A stretch of DNA of 34,778 bases from Muribaculaceae bacterium (GCA_017559355.1 JAFYSL010000091.1:1-34778), one strand, 5' to 3'. Numbered from the stretch's first letter, positions 26,657 through 34,429 are shown. Made by a program: numbers and translations. The notes: generated by a model from the sequence alone, not told the origin.

Positions 26657-27471
26657 AATACAAAATATTTTTCAAGTAAATTGAATGTGTTAGTTATTGA
26701 AGAGATTCCGTCAGGTTTGGCAGGTTCGCACACAATAATCCATGTTAAGAACAACACCATCAACACGAGGAATGTGATAATTAATAGATATAGATGGTTG
26801 CCCGAACGATGTTCAAGTGCCAAGTGTAAATCTTGCACATCACGATAACGACGCGAAGGGTTGGAATCTGTGCAACGATCGGCAATTTTGCGTAGGTTAG
26901 GGTAATTTTCATCAACACTATCGAGAACCTCTTTCAGTACAAGCCCGTAGTTGTAAATATCTTCGGCAGCATCGGTAGGTTCAAGATGTTCCTTTTGGTC
27001 AAAACCCACGTCAATTAACTTGAGATTTTCGATATTTTCGGTGAAAATGATGCGTTCGGGGCGAATGGGGTGATGCACAATGTGGTTTGATTGAATATAC
27101 TCCATTGCACTCACCAATTGGTGTCGCAATTGCTCAATGTGATGAGGGGTTACGCGCTTCTCATCAATTAGTTTGCGTAGCGAGGTGCCATAAACGTCAT
27201 CGGTAATGATGCAACGACCTATACCAGGCACCTCCTCAAAGTCGTTTATCATCACGATATGAGCATGTGCAAGGTTATATCTCACGTCAAACTCCTTCTC
27301 AATCATTGTTTCATATTTCTCAATGCCACGATATTGAGGTTTAAGAGTTTTGAGCATCAACCATTTGCCAAATTTCTTAGCAGTATATACATCATAAAAC
27401 TCCTCGTCCCATTCAGGCAGAAGTTCTATTTCCGTCCACTTTTCACTTACATTTTCTTTGACGTTATCCAT
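26644..27471 (-). CDS. Membrane-anchored protein kinase-like protein, probable pseudokinase
   Basis: The 275-residue protein has a eukaryotic-type kinase fold: beta3 lysine K41 (WLMLKTLK), a helix C glutamate near E60, a hinge region around I88-D92, and D154-V-G156 in place of DFG. At the catalytic loop, where HRDxKPEN is expected, it reads H133-H-P-I-R-P-E-R140, so the catalytic aspartate is proline and the metal-binding asparagine is arginine. No glycine-rich loop is clear. One membrane segment (about 227-247) follows the kinase part, leaving a short ~28-residue tail outside. Loss of phosphotransfer is predicted, with a scaffold or sensing role by inference. It precedes and overlaps the acetyltransferase-like gene. 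Confidence 0.82.
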   Translation of the reverse strand: MDNVKENVSEKWTEIELLPEWDEEFYDVYTAKKFGKWLMLKTLKPQYRGIEKYETMIEKEFDVRYNLAHAHIVMINDFEEVPGIGRCIITDDVYGTSLRKLIDEKRVTPHHIEQLRHQLVSAMEYIQSNHIVHHPIRPERIIFTENIENLKLIDVGFDQKEHLEPTDAAEDIYNYGLVLKEVLDSVDENYPNLRKIADRCTDSNPSRRYRDVQDLHLALEHRSGNHLYLLIITFLVLMVLFLTWIIVCEPAKPDGISSITNTFNLLEKYFVLCQS

Positions 27472-27503
27472 ATTTTCAAGTGCTGATTTTGTGGAACAAC
27501 TTC

Positions 27504-27528
27504 GTGATAAGTTTGTTTAATTTATCAC
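27504..27528. repeat. Inverted repeat GTGATAA/TTATCAC next to the kinase promoter
   Basis: Two 7-nt arms separated by 11 nt (27504-27510 and 27522-27528) abut the minus-strand -7 element and would cover the transcription start. It could be an operator or a hairpin at the mRNA 5' end; nothing in the sequence tells which. Confidence 0.35.
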
Positions 27529-27560
27529 AAAGATAGTAAATTGAATTGAAAATAAGACAA
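27528..27560 (-). promoter_or_regulatory. Bacteroides-type promoter of the kinase-acetyltransferase pair
   Basis: Read on the minus strand, TTG (27560-27558), a 22-nt spacer and TATCTTTG (27535-27528) fit the Bacteroides consensus well. The start codon at 27471 follows 56 nt later. Confidence 0.65.
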
Positions 27561-27653
27561 GTGGAAGAATTTTTCTACACTAAATGAGTATAATCACGTT
27601 TTTTGATGAGAAAATATTTTTTAATTTTTACAAATCTAACGAAAAGTATTTAT

Positions 27654-27661
27654 TACTTTTG
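27654..27661 (+). promoter_or_regulatory. -7 promoter element of the GH3-family gene
   Basis: TACTTTTG matches TAnnTTTG and lies 30 nt before the start codon at 27692. A matching TTG at -33 is not evident. Confidence 0.5.
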
Positions 27662-27691
27662 TGGTCATAAAATTTATATCAAAAGACTCCG

Positions 27692-29209
27692 ATGATCAAT
27701 TTAACGCCCTTTTTACGATCATTATTGGCTTATAGAGTTGAAGAAACTCGTCGTTGGGCTACTAACAGTGAACAAGTGCAGCGCCAGCAATTGGCATGGC
27801 TTGTGTCGCAAGCTCGCCACACTCATTGGGGTGAAAAATACCACTATAATGAAATATCTTCGTATGAAGATTTTGCGCAAAAAGTGCCCGTAAGCAATTA
27901 TGAAGATATTGCTCCATGGATTTTGCGACATCTTGAAGGTGAAAAAGATGTGTTGTGGCGTGGTAGCATTGACCGATTTGCTCAATCGAGTGGCACGTCA
28001 AATGGTAAGAGCAAATATATTCCTATAACAAATGAAGCACTGCGTCGTTGTCACTACAAAGGGGCAAATATTGCAGTGTGTCAATATATGTCGCTTTATC
28101 CCGATAGTAAGATGTTTACAGGTAAGGCGTTTATTCTTGGAGGTAGTTTTGCCAATGAGGTGGATAACCTTCGTCGTGATGCCCGAGTGGGCGATCTCTC
28201 GGCTCACCTCATTAGTGGTGTAAGTTCATTTGTCAATCACTTCAGAGTTCCGTCAAAGGAGGTTGCACTGATGGAGGATTGGGAGAAGAAATTGCCTGCA
28301 CTTGTAGATGCATCAATTAATCAAAATATTACTAATATTTCGGGTGTGCCATCGTGGTTCCTTACTGTGATTAAAGCGGTGATGGAAAAGGCTGGAGCAT
28401 CGTCGATACATGATGTGTGGCCCAATCTTGAAGTATTTTTCCATGGAGGAATCGCTTTTGCTCCATATCGTGAGCAATATGAGGCAATTACCGATGTGTC
28501 AAAGATGCGTTACATTGAAACTTATAACGCTTCTGAAGGATTTTTTGCAGCGCAAAATGCAATTGATGATAAGTCAATGCTTCTGCTCTTGAATCTTGGT
28601 GTTTTTTATGAATTTATGCCTCTCGACCAACTCGATAGCTCAAATCCTCAACTTTTGCCTTTGTGGGAGGTTGAACCTGGAAAGATTTATGGATTGGTAA
28701 TATCTTCATGTAATGGATTGTGGCGATATGCTATAGGCGATACTGTAAAAATCGAAAGCGTAAATCCTGTTAAAATCACAATTGCAGGTCGCACAAAACA
28801 TTTCATAAATGCCTTTGGTGAAGAATTGATGGTGCACAATGCTAATGCTGCAATTACAAAGGTGTGTAAAGAGTTGCATTGTTCTATATTGAATTATACT
28901 GCAGCACCTGTTTATGCTGCTGATAACTCGCGTGGACGCCATGAATGGTTAATAGAGTTTGCTACTCCTCCCGCTGATATCAACGAGTTTGCTACGTGCC
29001 TTGATGAACAATTACAAGAAGAAAACTCCGACTATCAAGCAAAACGATACAAGGGGATATTCCTTGACCAATTGACAGTGGTTGTGGCGCGTCCTCAATT
29101 ATTTAACGATTGGCTTGCATCAACAGGAAAACTCGGAGGCCAACGCAAAATACCTCGTTTAGCAAATGACCGTCAATTTATTGACCCAATGCTAAAAATG
29201 AATAAATAG
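27692..29209 (+). CDS. GH3-family acyl-adenylating (acyl acid-amido synthetase-like) enzyme
   Basis: The 505-residue protein is a bacterial member of the GH3 family, whose plant members activate carboxylic acids such as auxin or jasmonate with ATP and join them to amino acids. The three nucleotide motifs are present: S99-S-G-T-S-N-G-K106, Y278-N-A-S-E-G283 and Y346-A-I-G-D350. The C-terminal lid follows (RTKHFINAFGEELM). There is no signal peptide or membrane segment. The bacterial substrates are unknown. It is separated by 2 nt from a glycosyltransferase gene, so it is probably part of one transcript making or modifying a glycan or lipid conjugate; this last point is inference. Confidence 0.92.
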   Translation: MINLTPFLRSLLAYRVEETRRWATNSEQVQRQQLAWLVSQARHTHWGEKYHYNEISSYEDFAQKVPVSNYEDIAPWILRHLEGEKDVLWRGSIDRFAQSSGTSNGKSKYIPITNEALRRCHYKGANIAVCQYMSLYPDSKMFTGKAFILGGSFANEVDNLRRDARVGDLSAHLISGVSSFVNHFRVPSKEVALMEDWEKKLPALVDASINQNITNISGVPSWFLTVIKAVMEKAGASSIHDVWPNLEVFFHGGIAFAPYREQYEAITDVSKMRYIETYNASEGFFAAQNAIDDKSMLLLLNLGVFYEFMPLDQLDSSNPQLLPLWEVEPGKIYGLVISSCNGLWRYAIGDTVKIESVNPVKITIAGRTKHFINAFGEELMVHNANAAITKVCKELHCSILNYTAAPVYAADNSRGRHEWLIEFATPPADINEFATCLDEQLQEENSDYQAKRYKGIFLDQLTVVVARPQLFNDWLASTGKLGGQRKIPRLANDRQFIDPMLKMNK

Positions 29210-29211
29210 CA

Positions 29212-30195
29212 ATGAATTGTCAACCATTAATATCGGTAATTGTACCCATATACAATGTAGAAAAGTATGTGGGAGAATGTGTTGACTCCATTATAAATCA
29301 ATCATATAAAAATCTTGAAATAATACTCGTTGACGATGGTTCGACCGATCGAAGTGGCGAGATATGTGATGACTATGCACAACGCGATAATCGCATAAAG
29401 GTCATACATCGCGAAAATGGTGGGTTAAGCGAAGCGCGTAACACTGGACTCGATGCCACTCGTGGCGAATATACAACTTTTGTCGACTCCGATGATTTAA
29501 TTCATCAAGAGTGCATATCGACTCTATATAATCTACTCGTAAATACGCAAACCGATATCTCTACGGTATCATTCAATCATTTTGCCGATGGCGAACAGGT
29601 GTCAACTAAAGCACCACTTTCTCCAGTAAAGGTGTATAATACGGGTGAAGATGCAGTGAAATCAATGCTTTATCAACAAGGGTATATCGACAATTCCCCT
29701 TGTGGAAAGTTATTTAAGACGGGTTTGTTCTCATCACATCGATTTCCTAAAGGGAAATTGTATGAAGACCTTGCTACGATTCCATACGTGTGCTTGAAAG
29801 CTAAAAAGGTTGCTACTACTACAACTCCCATGTATCATTATCGCTCGCGCTCGTCGAGTATTCTTGGTCGTTTCTCGCTACGTCGTTGTGATGTGCTTGA
29901 TATTACTCGCGATTTGGTGCGTTATATGGAACAAAACCATTTGTCGATAGTCAATGCTGCTCGTTCGCGCCAATTTAGTGCCAATATGAACATACTTTGG
30001 CTCATGTCGGCAACAGAGATTAAAGATGATGCAGTAGAGGCTCGTTGTTGGGAAAATATTAAGACGTTAAGACTTTTCTCACTAGTAAATCCACGAGTGA
30101 GAATGAAAAACAAAATAGGCGCAATAATATCTTTTATTGGGCTGAAAAATACTATGAAAATTTTAAAATGTTTTAAGAATAAATTATCTCATTAA
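29212..30195 (+). CDS. Family 2 glycosyltransferase
   Basis: The 327-residue protein has a full GT-A domain: ISVIVPIYNVEKYV, SIINQSYKNLEIILVDDGSTDRSGE-type sequence (residues ~27-51), NGGLSEARNTGLD and FVDSDD (about residue 90), the metal-binding motif. The C-terminal part has the LYEDLATIPYV segment common in capsule and LPS glycosyltransferases, and a basic, hydrophobic tail that may touch the membrane. It starts 2 nt after the GH3-family gene. It resembles the glycosyltransferase at 1205-2164 in layout but is clearly a different member. The sugar and acceptor cannot be told. Confidence 0.93.
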   Translation: MNCQPLISVIVPIYNVEKYVGECVDSIINQSYKNLEIILVDDGSTDRSGEICDDYAQRDNRIKVIHRENGGLSEARNTGLDATRGEYTTFVDSDDLIHQECISTLYNLLVNTQTDISTVSFNHFADGEQVSTKAPLSPVKVYNTGEDAVKSMLYQQGYIDNSPCGKLFKTGLFSSHRFPKGKLYEDLATIPYVCLKAKKVATTTTPMYHYRSRSSSILGRFSLRRCDVLDITRDLVRYMEQNHLSIVNAARSRQFSANMNILWLMSATEIKDDAVEARCWENIKTLRLFSLVNPRVRMKNKIGAIISFIGLKNTMKILKCFKNKLSH

Positions 30196-30209
30196 TAGAT
30201 AATATATAC

Positions 30210-30217
30210 TACTTTTG
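30210..30217 (+). promoter_or_regulatory. -7 promoter element of the alkaline phosphatase gene
   Basis: TACTTTTG matches TAnnTTTG and ends 31 nt before the start codon. No clear TTG is found at -33. No Pho-box-like direct repeats were recognised. Confidence 0.5.
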
Positions 30218-30248
30218 TAGAAAACTTACAATCACTAATCACGATAAA

Positions 30249-31616
30249 ATGAAAATTAAATCTTTGTTGTTGACGCTTTTTTTAGTAGTGTCATTTGCTG
30301 TTAATGCATCTTCTCCAAAATATGTATTCTATTTCATTGGCGATGGTATGGGTATGGGTCATATTATGGCTACTCAAAGTTATAATCGCGAAGTGCTTAA
30401 AAATCAAGAGCCAATTCTTATGATGCAATTTCCTGTGGCGTCGATGGTAACTACCTATTCGGCATCAAGTCGTGTTACTGACTCTGCAGCTGCAGGAACA
30501 GCATTGTCTACAGGTTATAAAACCAATAATGGTATGCTTGGTGTTACCCCCGATTCTGTTCCAGTTACCTCGGTGGCTCGTTATCTTAAAGATGCAGGTT
30601 GGGGGATTGGGGTAATCACTACTGTTGCCCCCGACGATGCAACCCCTGGAGCATTCTATGCGCATCAACCAAATCGTTCGATGGCGTATGAAATTGACAA
30701 AGAGATGGCAACATCGGGTTATGAATTTATCGCAGGCTCAAAACTCAAAGGAACAAAAGATAGCAATGGTAATCCCTCCGATATATATTCACATTTTGCA
30801 CAAAACAATGTGGCAATCGTGAAGGGTGTTGATGCATTGAAAGATGTAGACTCTCGTCGAGTGGTGTTATTGAATAAAGATTCGATTGATAGTAATGTGG
30901 GTTATACAATCGATTCGATCGAGGGTGCACTCACTCTCCCCGATATGACTCAAGCATGCCTTGACCACCTTTTGAAACATTCGCCCGACCAATTCTTTAT
31001 GATGGTTGAAGGTGGAAATATCGATTATGCCGGACACTCTAACGATGGTGGCGCAGTGGTAAAAGAAATTCTCAATTTCAATCAAGCAATTAAGGTTGCC
31101 TATGATTTTTATCTTCAGCACCCCGATGAAACACTCATCGTGGTAACTGCCGACCATAACACAGGTGGCTTGTCTGTACGCTTTGGTGATATGTCGCTCG
31201 TTGATTGCCAACGTATGTCGAAAGATCGTTTTGCGGGTTACACCAAAACTCTTCTCAACTCTCGTCGCATTTACACATGGGAAGACATGAAAGCTGAGCT
31301 CACTGCTCGTTTTGGTTTCTGGGATAAAATCAAGATTAGCGAGGAGCAAGAAACTAAATTGATTGAGAAGTTTGACAGCACATTTAAGTTGCGCAACTCT
31401 GCCGACCAAAAAACTCTCTATAACTCATTTAACGAATTTGCAGTTGAGGTGTTTAATATCATCAATGCCAAATCGGGTTTCGGTTGGATTGCAACAGGTC
31501 ATACTGGAGACCCCGTTCCATTATTCGCAATAGGCCGTGGTGCATATGAATTTATGGGAGTACATGATAATACTGATATCCCTAAAAAGATTAGAAAAAT
31601 AGCGATGGGCTTGTAG
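30249..31616 (+). CDS. Exported alkaline phosphatase
   Basis: The 455-residue protein has a Sec signal peptide (hydrophobic residues 5-19, cleavage probably after VNA at 20) and the alkaline phosphatase superfamily metal and active-site motifs: GDGMGMGH (31-38), nucleophile S79 in TDSAAAGTALSTG, DDATPGAFYAH, VEGGNIDYAGHSND, TADHNTGG and the final GHTGDPVPLFAIG. It releases phosphate from monoesters in the periplasm, using two Zn2+ and a Mg2+ by family knowledge. It is normal in size for the PhoA family (E. coli 471). The GH13-like gene follows after 33 nt and may share its transcript. Confidence 0.95.
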   Translation: MKIKSLLLTLFLVVSFAVNASSPKYVFYFIGDGMGMGHIMATQSYNREVLKNQEPILMMQFPVASMVTTYSASSRVTDSAAAGTALSTGYKTNNGMLGVTPDSVPVTSVARYLKDAGWGIGVITTVAPDDATPGAFYAHQPNRSMAYEIDKEMATSGYEFIAGSKLKGTKDSNGNPSDIYSHFAQNNVAIVKGVDALKDVDSRRVVLLNKDSIDSNVGYTIDSIEGALTLPDMTQACLDHLLKHSPDQFFMMVEGGNIDYAGHSNDGGAVVKEILNFNQAIKVAYDFYLQHPDETLIVVTADHNTGGLSVRFGDMSLVDCQRMSKDRFAGYTKTLLNSRRIYTWEDMKAELTARFGFWDKIKISEEQETKLIEKFDSTFKLRNSADQKTLYNSFNEFAVEVFNIINAKSGFGWIATGHTGDPVPLFAIGRGAYEFMGVHDNTDIPKKIRKIAMGL

Positions 31617-31649
31617 GGACATTGTGTACTATGTCTGATTTATATTGAG

Positions 31650-33350
31650 ATGAAAACAAAGATTTTTTTTCTTTTATTGAATTTATTTGCTTTGCAGGTT
31701 GTGTCAAATGTCTCAGCAAATGATTTTGAATGGGGTAATGCCACTGTCTATTTTGTAATTACCGACAGATTTTGCAATGGTGATTCAACCAACGATGTTA
31801 ATTATGGACGAATTGTGGATTATGGTAGTGAGCAATTAAATGCAGCCACATTTCATGGCGGAGATTTCAAAGGGATGCTTCAAAAAACCAAAGATGGCTA
31901 TTTTGTTGATTTAGGAGTAGATGTAGTGTGGATGACCGATGTATATGAACAAATACATGGGTGGATGACGGGAAGTGGACCTATTAATGATTTTCCTCAC
32001 TATGGGTATCATGGATATTATCCTCTCGACTACACACAAATTGATAAAAATTACGGAACGGTTGAAGAGTTTCGAGAATTGGTTAATACCTTGCATTCAC
32101 AAGGTATTCGTGTGATGCTGGGGGCAAACCTGAATGATCCAGGTTATCCAACATTGCTTGATGCGGTACAATATGGTTTTGCCGAAACAGGATTGACTGA
32201 GCAGGAAGCTGCCCAACATATTCGCAAATGGAGTTTTGATGAGTTCTTTGTAAATCGTCACAAATGGAATGGGTGGTATGATTATGGTTGGGTGCGTATG
32301 CCTGACGAAAATTGGGATGAAAACAACCCGCTCGAAGCTACATTGTTCGGTATGCCCGATTTCAAAGATGAAAGTACTGAGTCAGTAAAAATACCCGATT
32401 TTTTCAAACGAAAATGGGAACAAGAGGGGAAAGTCAATGATCCTTGGGTAAATCCTTCAGCACGAAATCTGCGTAAAGACCACAAGTGGTATCCTATGCA
32501 ATATGTAATAGCATGGATTGCATCATGGGTGGAAGAGTTTGGAATTGATGGATTTCGTTGTGATATAGTAGAGAATGTAAATTTATACCGTTGGAAAGAT
32601 CTTAATGATGCTTGCAACGAAGCTCTTAATAAATGGAGGGCTGCTCACCCTGATGATGCAGCATCAACTTGGACCGACAAGTTTTACATGACAGGTGATT
32701 TTGATTGTGCATCAATCGATTATAAACCACAATATGCTGCGGCGGGCTTTTCGAGTATGGTAAATTTTTATTTTCCTAAACAAGGTGATTTAGATGGTAT
32801 CGTTTACTCTTGGCAAGCTTATGCCGATAGTGTGGCAGCACATGATGATTGGCATCCATTTAGTTATCTCAATAATTCATATCATCGCGATGCTAATATG
32901 GATAATATGATAGATTGTGCCACTACATTATTGTTGGCTCCTGGGGTAGCTCAAATATTTTATGGCGACGAAACTGGTCGTAAACTTAGCGATGCACGAT
33001 TTAATGTTGATAGCGATCAAGCATTCCGTTCCGACATGGATTGGAATGATGTTAACGGCCAACAATTAAACCATTTCCAACGTCTTGGCAAAATTCGCCG
33101 TGAAAACAAAGTGATTGGTATTGGTCGTCAACGCACCATTGATACCCACACATGTGTGCGCTATAGTGATAAAGACAAACTTATTATTAGAGTGAATCCA
33201 ATCGTAGGTCAAAATATTAATCTTGGTGGAGAATTTGCCGATGGAGAAAAAATAATTGAACTATATACAGGACAAACCTCTATTGTAAACAATGGTATGG
33301 TTTCATTCCCTCGATATGAAAATAATATTGCTATAATAAAGAAATATTAA
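31650..33350 (+). CDS. MalS-like GH13 family protein with degenerate active site
   Basis: The 566-residue protein has a signal peptide (hydrophobic residues 4-20, cut near SA-N) and aligns through the whole (beta/alpha)8 barrel with periplasmic alpha-amylase MalS as I recall it, e.g. YHGYYPLDYTQID, WVEEFGIDGFR, LLLAPGVAQIFYGDET and FRSDMDW. Yet the catalytic regions differ. Region I, DVVMNH in MalS, reads GANLND (158-163). Region II keeps the nucleophile D305 (GFRCD) but changes the following K-H to E308-N309. Region III has D350 (MTGDFD) for the acid/base glutamate. Region IV has NNSY (408-411) where SSHD is expected. It may be inactive, bind glycans or act differently. It is likely co-transcribed with the phosphatase. 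Confidence 0.88.
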   Translation: MKTKIFFLLLNLFALQVVSNVSANDFEWGNATVYFVITDRFCNGDSTNDVNYGRIVDYGSEQLNAATFHGGDFKGMLQKTKDGYFVDLGVDVVWMTDVYEQIHGWMTGSGPINDFPHYGYHGYYPLDYTQIDKNYGTVEEFRELVNTLHSQGIRVMLGANLNDPGYPTLLDAVQYGFAETGLTEQEAAQHIRKWSFDEFFVNRHKWNGWYDYGWVRMPDENWDENNPLEATLFGMPDFKDESTESVKIPDFFKRKWEQEGKVNDPWVNPSARNLRKDHKWYPMQYVIAWIASWVEEFGIDGFRCDIVENVNLYRWKDLNDACNEALNKWRAAHPDDAASTWTDKFYMTGDFDCASIDYKPQYAAAGFSSMVNFYFPKQGDLDGIVYSWQAYADSVAAHDDWHPFSYLNNSYHRDANMDNMIDCATTLLLAPGVAQIFYGDETGRKLSDARFNVDSDQAFRSDMDWNDVNGQQLNHFQRLGKIRRENKVIGIGRQRTIDTHTCVRYSDKDKLIIRVNPIVGQNINLGGEFADGEKIIELYTGQTSIVNNGMVSFPRYENNIAIIKKY

Positions 33351-33564
33351 GCATAAAACTAAATAATTAATCTACGAATGAAATTCTCACATTTAAAACA
33401 AATGAGTAAAGCGCATACTCATTAGTGGTGATTAACAAACGATTTATTTCCTTGGTATATCTATTGAAATAAAATAATTAGTAAAGGATTAGGTGAAAAT
33501 CATTATCCGATTAAATAGTTGAACTCTCCAGTCACGAATATATGACTTTAAATTTTAAGAAATA
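33351..33564. other. Intergenic region with a weak hairpin
   Basis: An 8-bp perfect stem (AATGAGTA 33401-33408, TACTCATT 33416-33423) lies 50 nt after the GH13-like gene. It lacks a T run, so it is at most a weak terminator. No TAnnTTTG promoter for the next gene is visible, and no small gene is supported. Confidence 0.4.
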
Positions 33565-34029
33565 ATGAATCAAGAACCACAACTCAACGTTCACAACAAG
33601 GCTGAGCATCCACCTATGCACACTGCTGAGCATTTATTGAACGGCACTATGGTGAAATTGATAGGGTGCAAACGTTCGCGCAATGCTCACATTGAGCGCA
33701 AAAAGTCAAAATGTGATTATCCTCTTGCGCAACCACTCACTCCCGAACAGTTGCAAGAGATAGAAAACACCATAAATAATGTTATAGCACAAGATTTGCC
33801 AGTAACATTTGAGTATATAATAGTGCAAGAAGCCTCGGCTCTATACGATCTTGAGCGATTGCCCGAAGATGCGTCTGAAATGTTGCGCATAGTGCATATT
33901 GGCGACTATGATGCTTGCCCATGTGTTGGGGCCCATGTAGAGAGCACCTCGCAAATAGGTCATTTCCGTATATCGAGTTCGCGTTATCAAGATGGAGTGC
34001 AACGCATCGTATTCAGATTAGGAGAATAG
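33565..34029 (+). CDS. AlaX-type free-standing tRNA editing protein
   Basis: The 154-residue protein resembles the second additional domain (SAD) of alanyl- and threonyl-tRNA synthetases. The zinc-binding pair is present: H19-xxx-H23 in HTAEHLLNG and C120-xxx-H124 in CVGAHVEST, followed by GHFRISSSRYQDGVQRIVFR, the usual closing strand. Free-standing AlaX proteins hydrolyse mischarged tRNA (Ser- or Gly-tRNA-Ala) in trans. It lacks the N-terminal glycine-rich barrel of larger AlaX types, so it is of the small (AlaX-S) kind. It stands alone between a glycan gene and an rRNA operon and has a strong terminator. Substrate specificity cannot be read from sequence. Confidence 0.85.
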   Translation: MNQEPQLNVHNKAEHPPMHTAEHLLNGTMVKLIGCKRSRNAHIERKKSKCDYPLAQPLTPEQLQEIENTINNVIAQDLPVTFEYIIVQEASALYDLERLPEDASEMLRIVHIGDYDACPCVGAHVESTSQIGHFRISSSRYQDGVQRIVFRLGE

Positions 34030-34037
34030 AATAATCA

Positions 34038-34071
34038 GAAAATGCAGCAAATCGCTGCATTTTCTTTTTTT
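34038..34071 (+). terminator. Rho-independent terminator after the AlaX-type gene
   Basis: An 11-bp perfect stem (GAAAATGCAGC at 34038-34048 with its complement at 34054-34064), a 5-nt loop and seven T (34065-34071) follow the stop codon by 8 nt. It insulates the gene from the rRNA operon. Confidence 0.95.
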
Positions 34072-34279
34072 ACCCCTTAGAATTCTTCATTACTACGAAA
34101 ACGTCCTTTAATATAATAATGTGTAAAAATGCAATAAAAACGAGAAGTGAAGGCTGTTGATGTAGTGATTTGTTAAAAATATGTTTTACAACATAAAAAT
34201 TTTTAGGGGTTAAATTATTGTGGGATAGTTTGTTGAGTTCAAAATGGCTCAAAAGTGCTAAAAAATAGTTGTAAAAATA
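34072..34279. other. AT-rich region upstream of the rRNA promoters
   Basis: No gene is supported here. The stretch just before promoter P1 (about 34255-34280) holds several A and T tracts, as expected of an UP-type activating element for a strong rRNA promoter. I see nothing else of note. Confidence 0.35.
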
Positions 34280-34311
34280 TTTGGTGGATATGTAGAAAAG
34301 CCGTAACTTTG
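34280..34311 (+). promoter_or_regulatory. rRNA operon promoter P1
   Basis: TTTG at 34280-34283, a 20-nt spacer and TAACTTTG at 34304-34311 fit the Bacteroides consensus exactly. It lies 348 nt before the predicted 16S 5' end. Confidence 0.75.
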
Positions 34312-34315
34312 CACT

Positions 34316-34350
34316 CGCTTTTGAGAACGAACCACAGCGGTGGTTAAGCG
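34316..34350 (+). other. Structured start of the P1 rRNA leader
   Basis: CGCTT (34316-34320) can pair with AAGCG (34346-34350), enclosing a perfect 6-bp hairpin AACCAC/GTGGTT (34330-34345) with loop AGCG. It would form at or near the 5' end of P1 transcripts, directly before the terminator-like hairpin. Function is unknown. Confidence 0.4.
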
Positions 34351-34358
34351 AAGAGACG

Positions 34359-34383
34359 ACAGGTTAAAACCTGTTAATTTTTT
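34359..34383 (+). terminator. Terminator-like hairpin between rRNA promoters P1 and P2
   Basis: ACAGGTT (34359-34365) and AACCTGT (34368-34374) form a perfect stem with a tiny loop, followed after TAA by six T (34378-34383). It has the shape of an intrinsic terminator or attenuator that P1 transcripts must pass. Confidence 0.5.
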
Positions 34384-34391
34384 GATAAAAT

Positions 34392-34422
34392 TTTGTTAGT
34401 TCAAAAAAATGGCGTACCTTTG
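34392..34422 (+). promoter_or_regulatory. rRNA operon promoter P2
   Basis: TTTG at 34392-34395, a 19-nt spacer and TACCTTTG at 34415-34422 fit the Bacteroides consensus. It lies 111 nt after P1 and is the promoter nearest to 16S, preceded by an AT-rich stretch. Confidence 0.75.
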
Positions 34423-34429
34423 CAAAGAT

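Noticed and set aside
30867-31409. 180-codon open frame antisense to the alkaline phosphatase gene
   Set aside because: It lies wholly within a well-supported gene, with no recognisable domain or promoter.
33378-33425. 15-codon frame before the AlaX-type gene
   Set aside because: It is short and overlaps the weak hairpin at 33401-33423; nothing supports translation.
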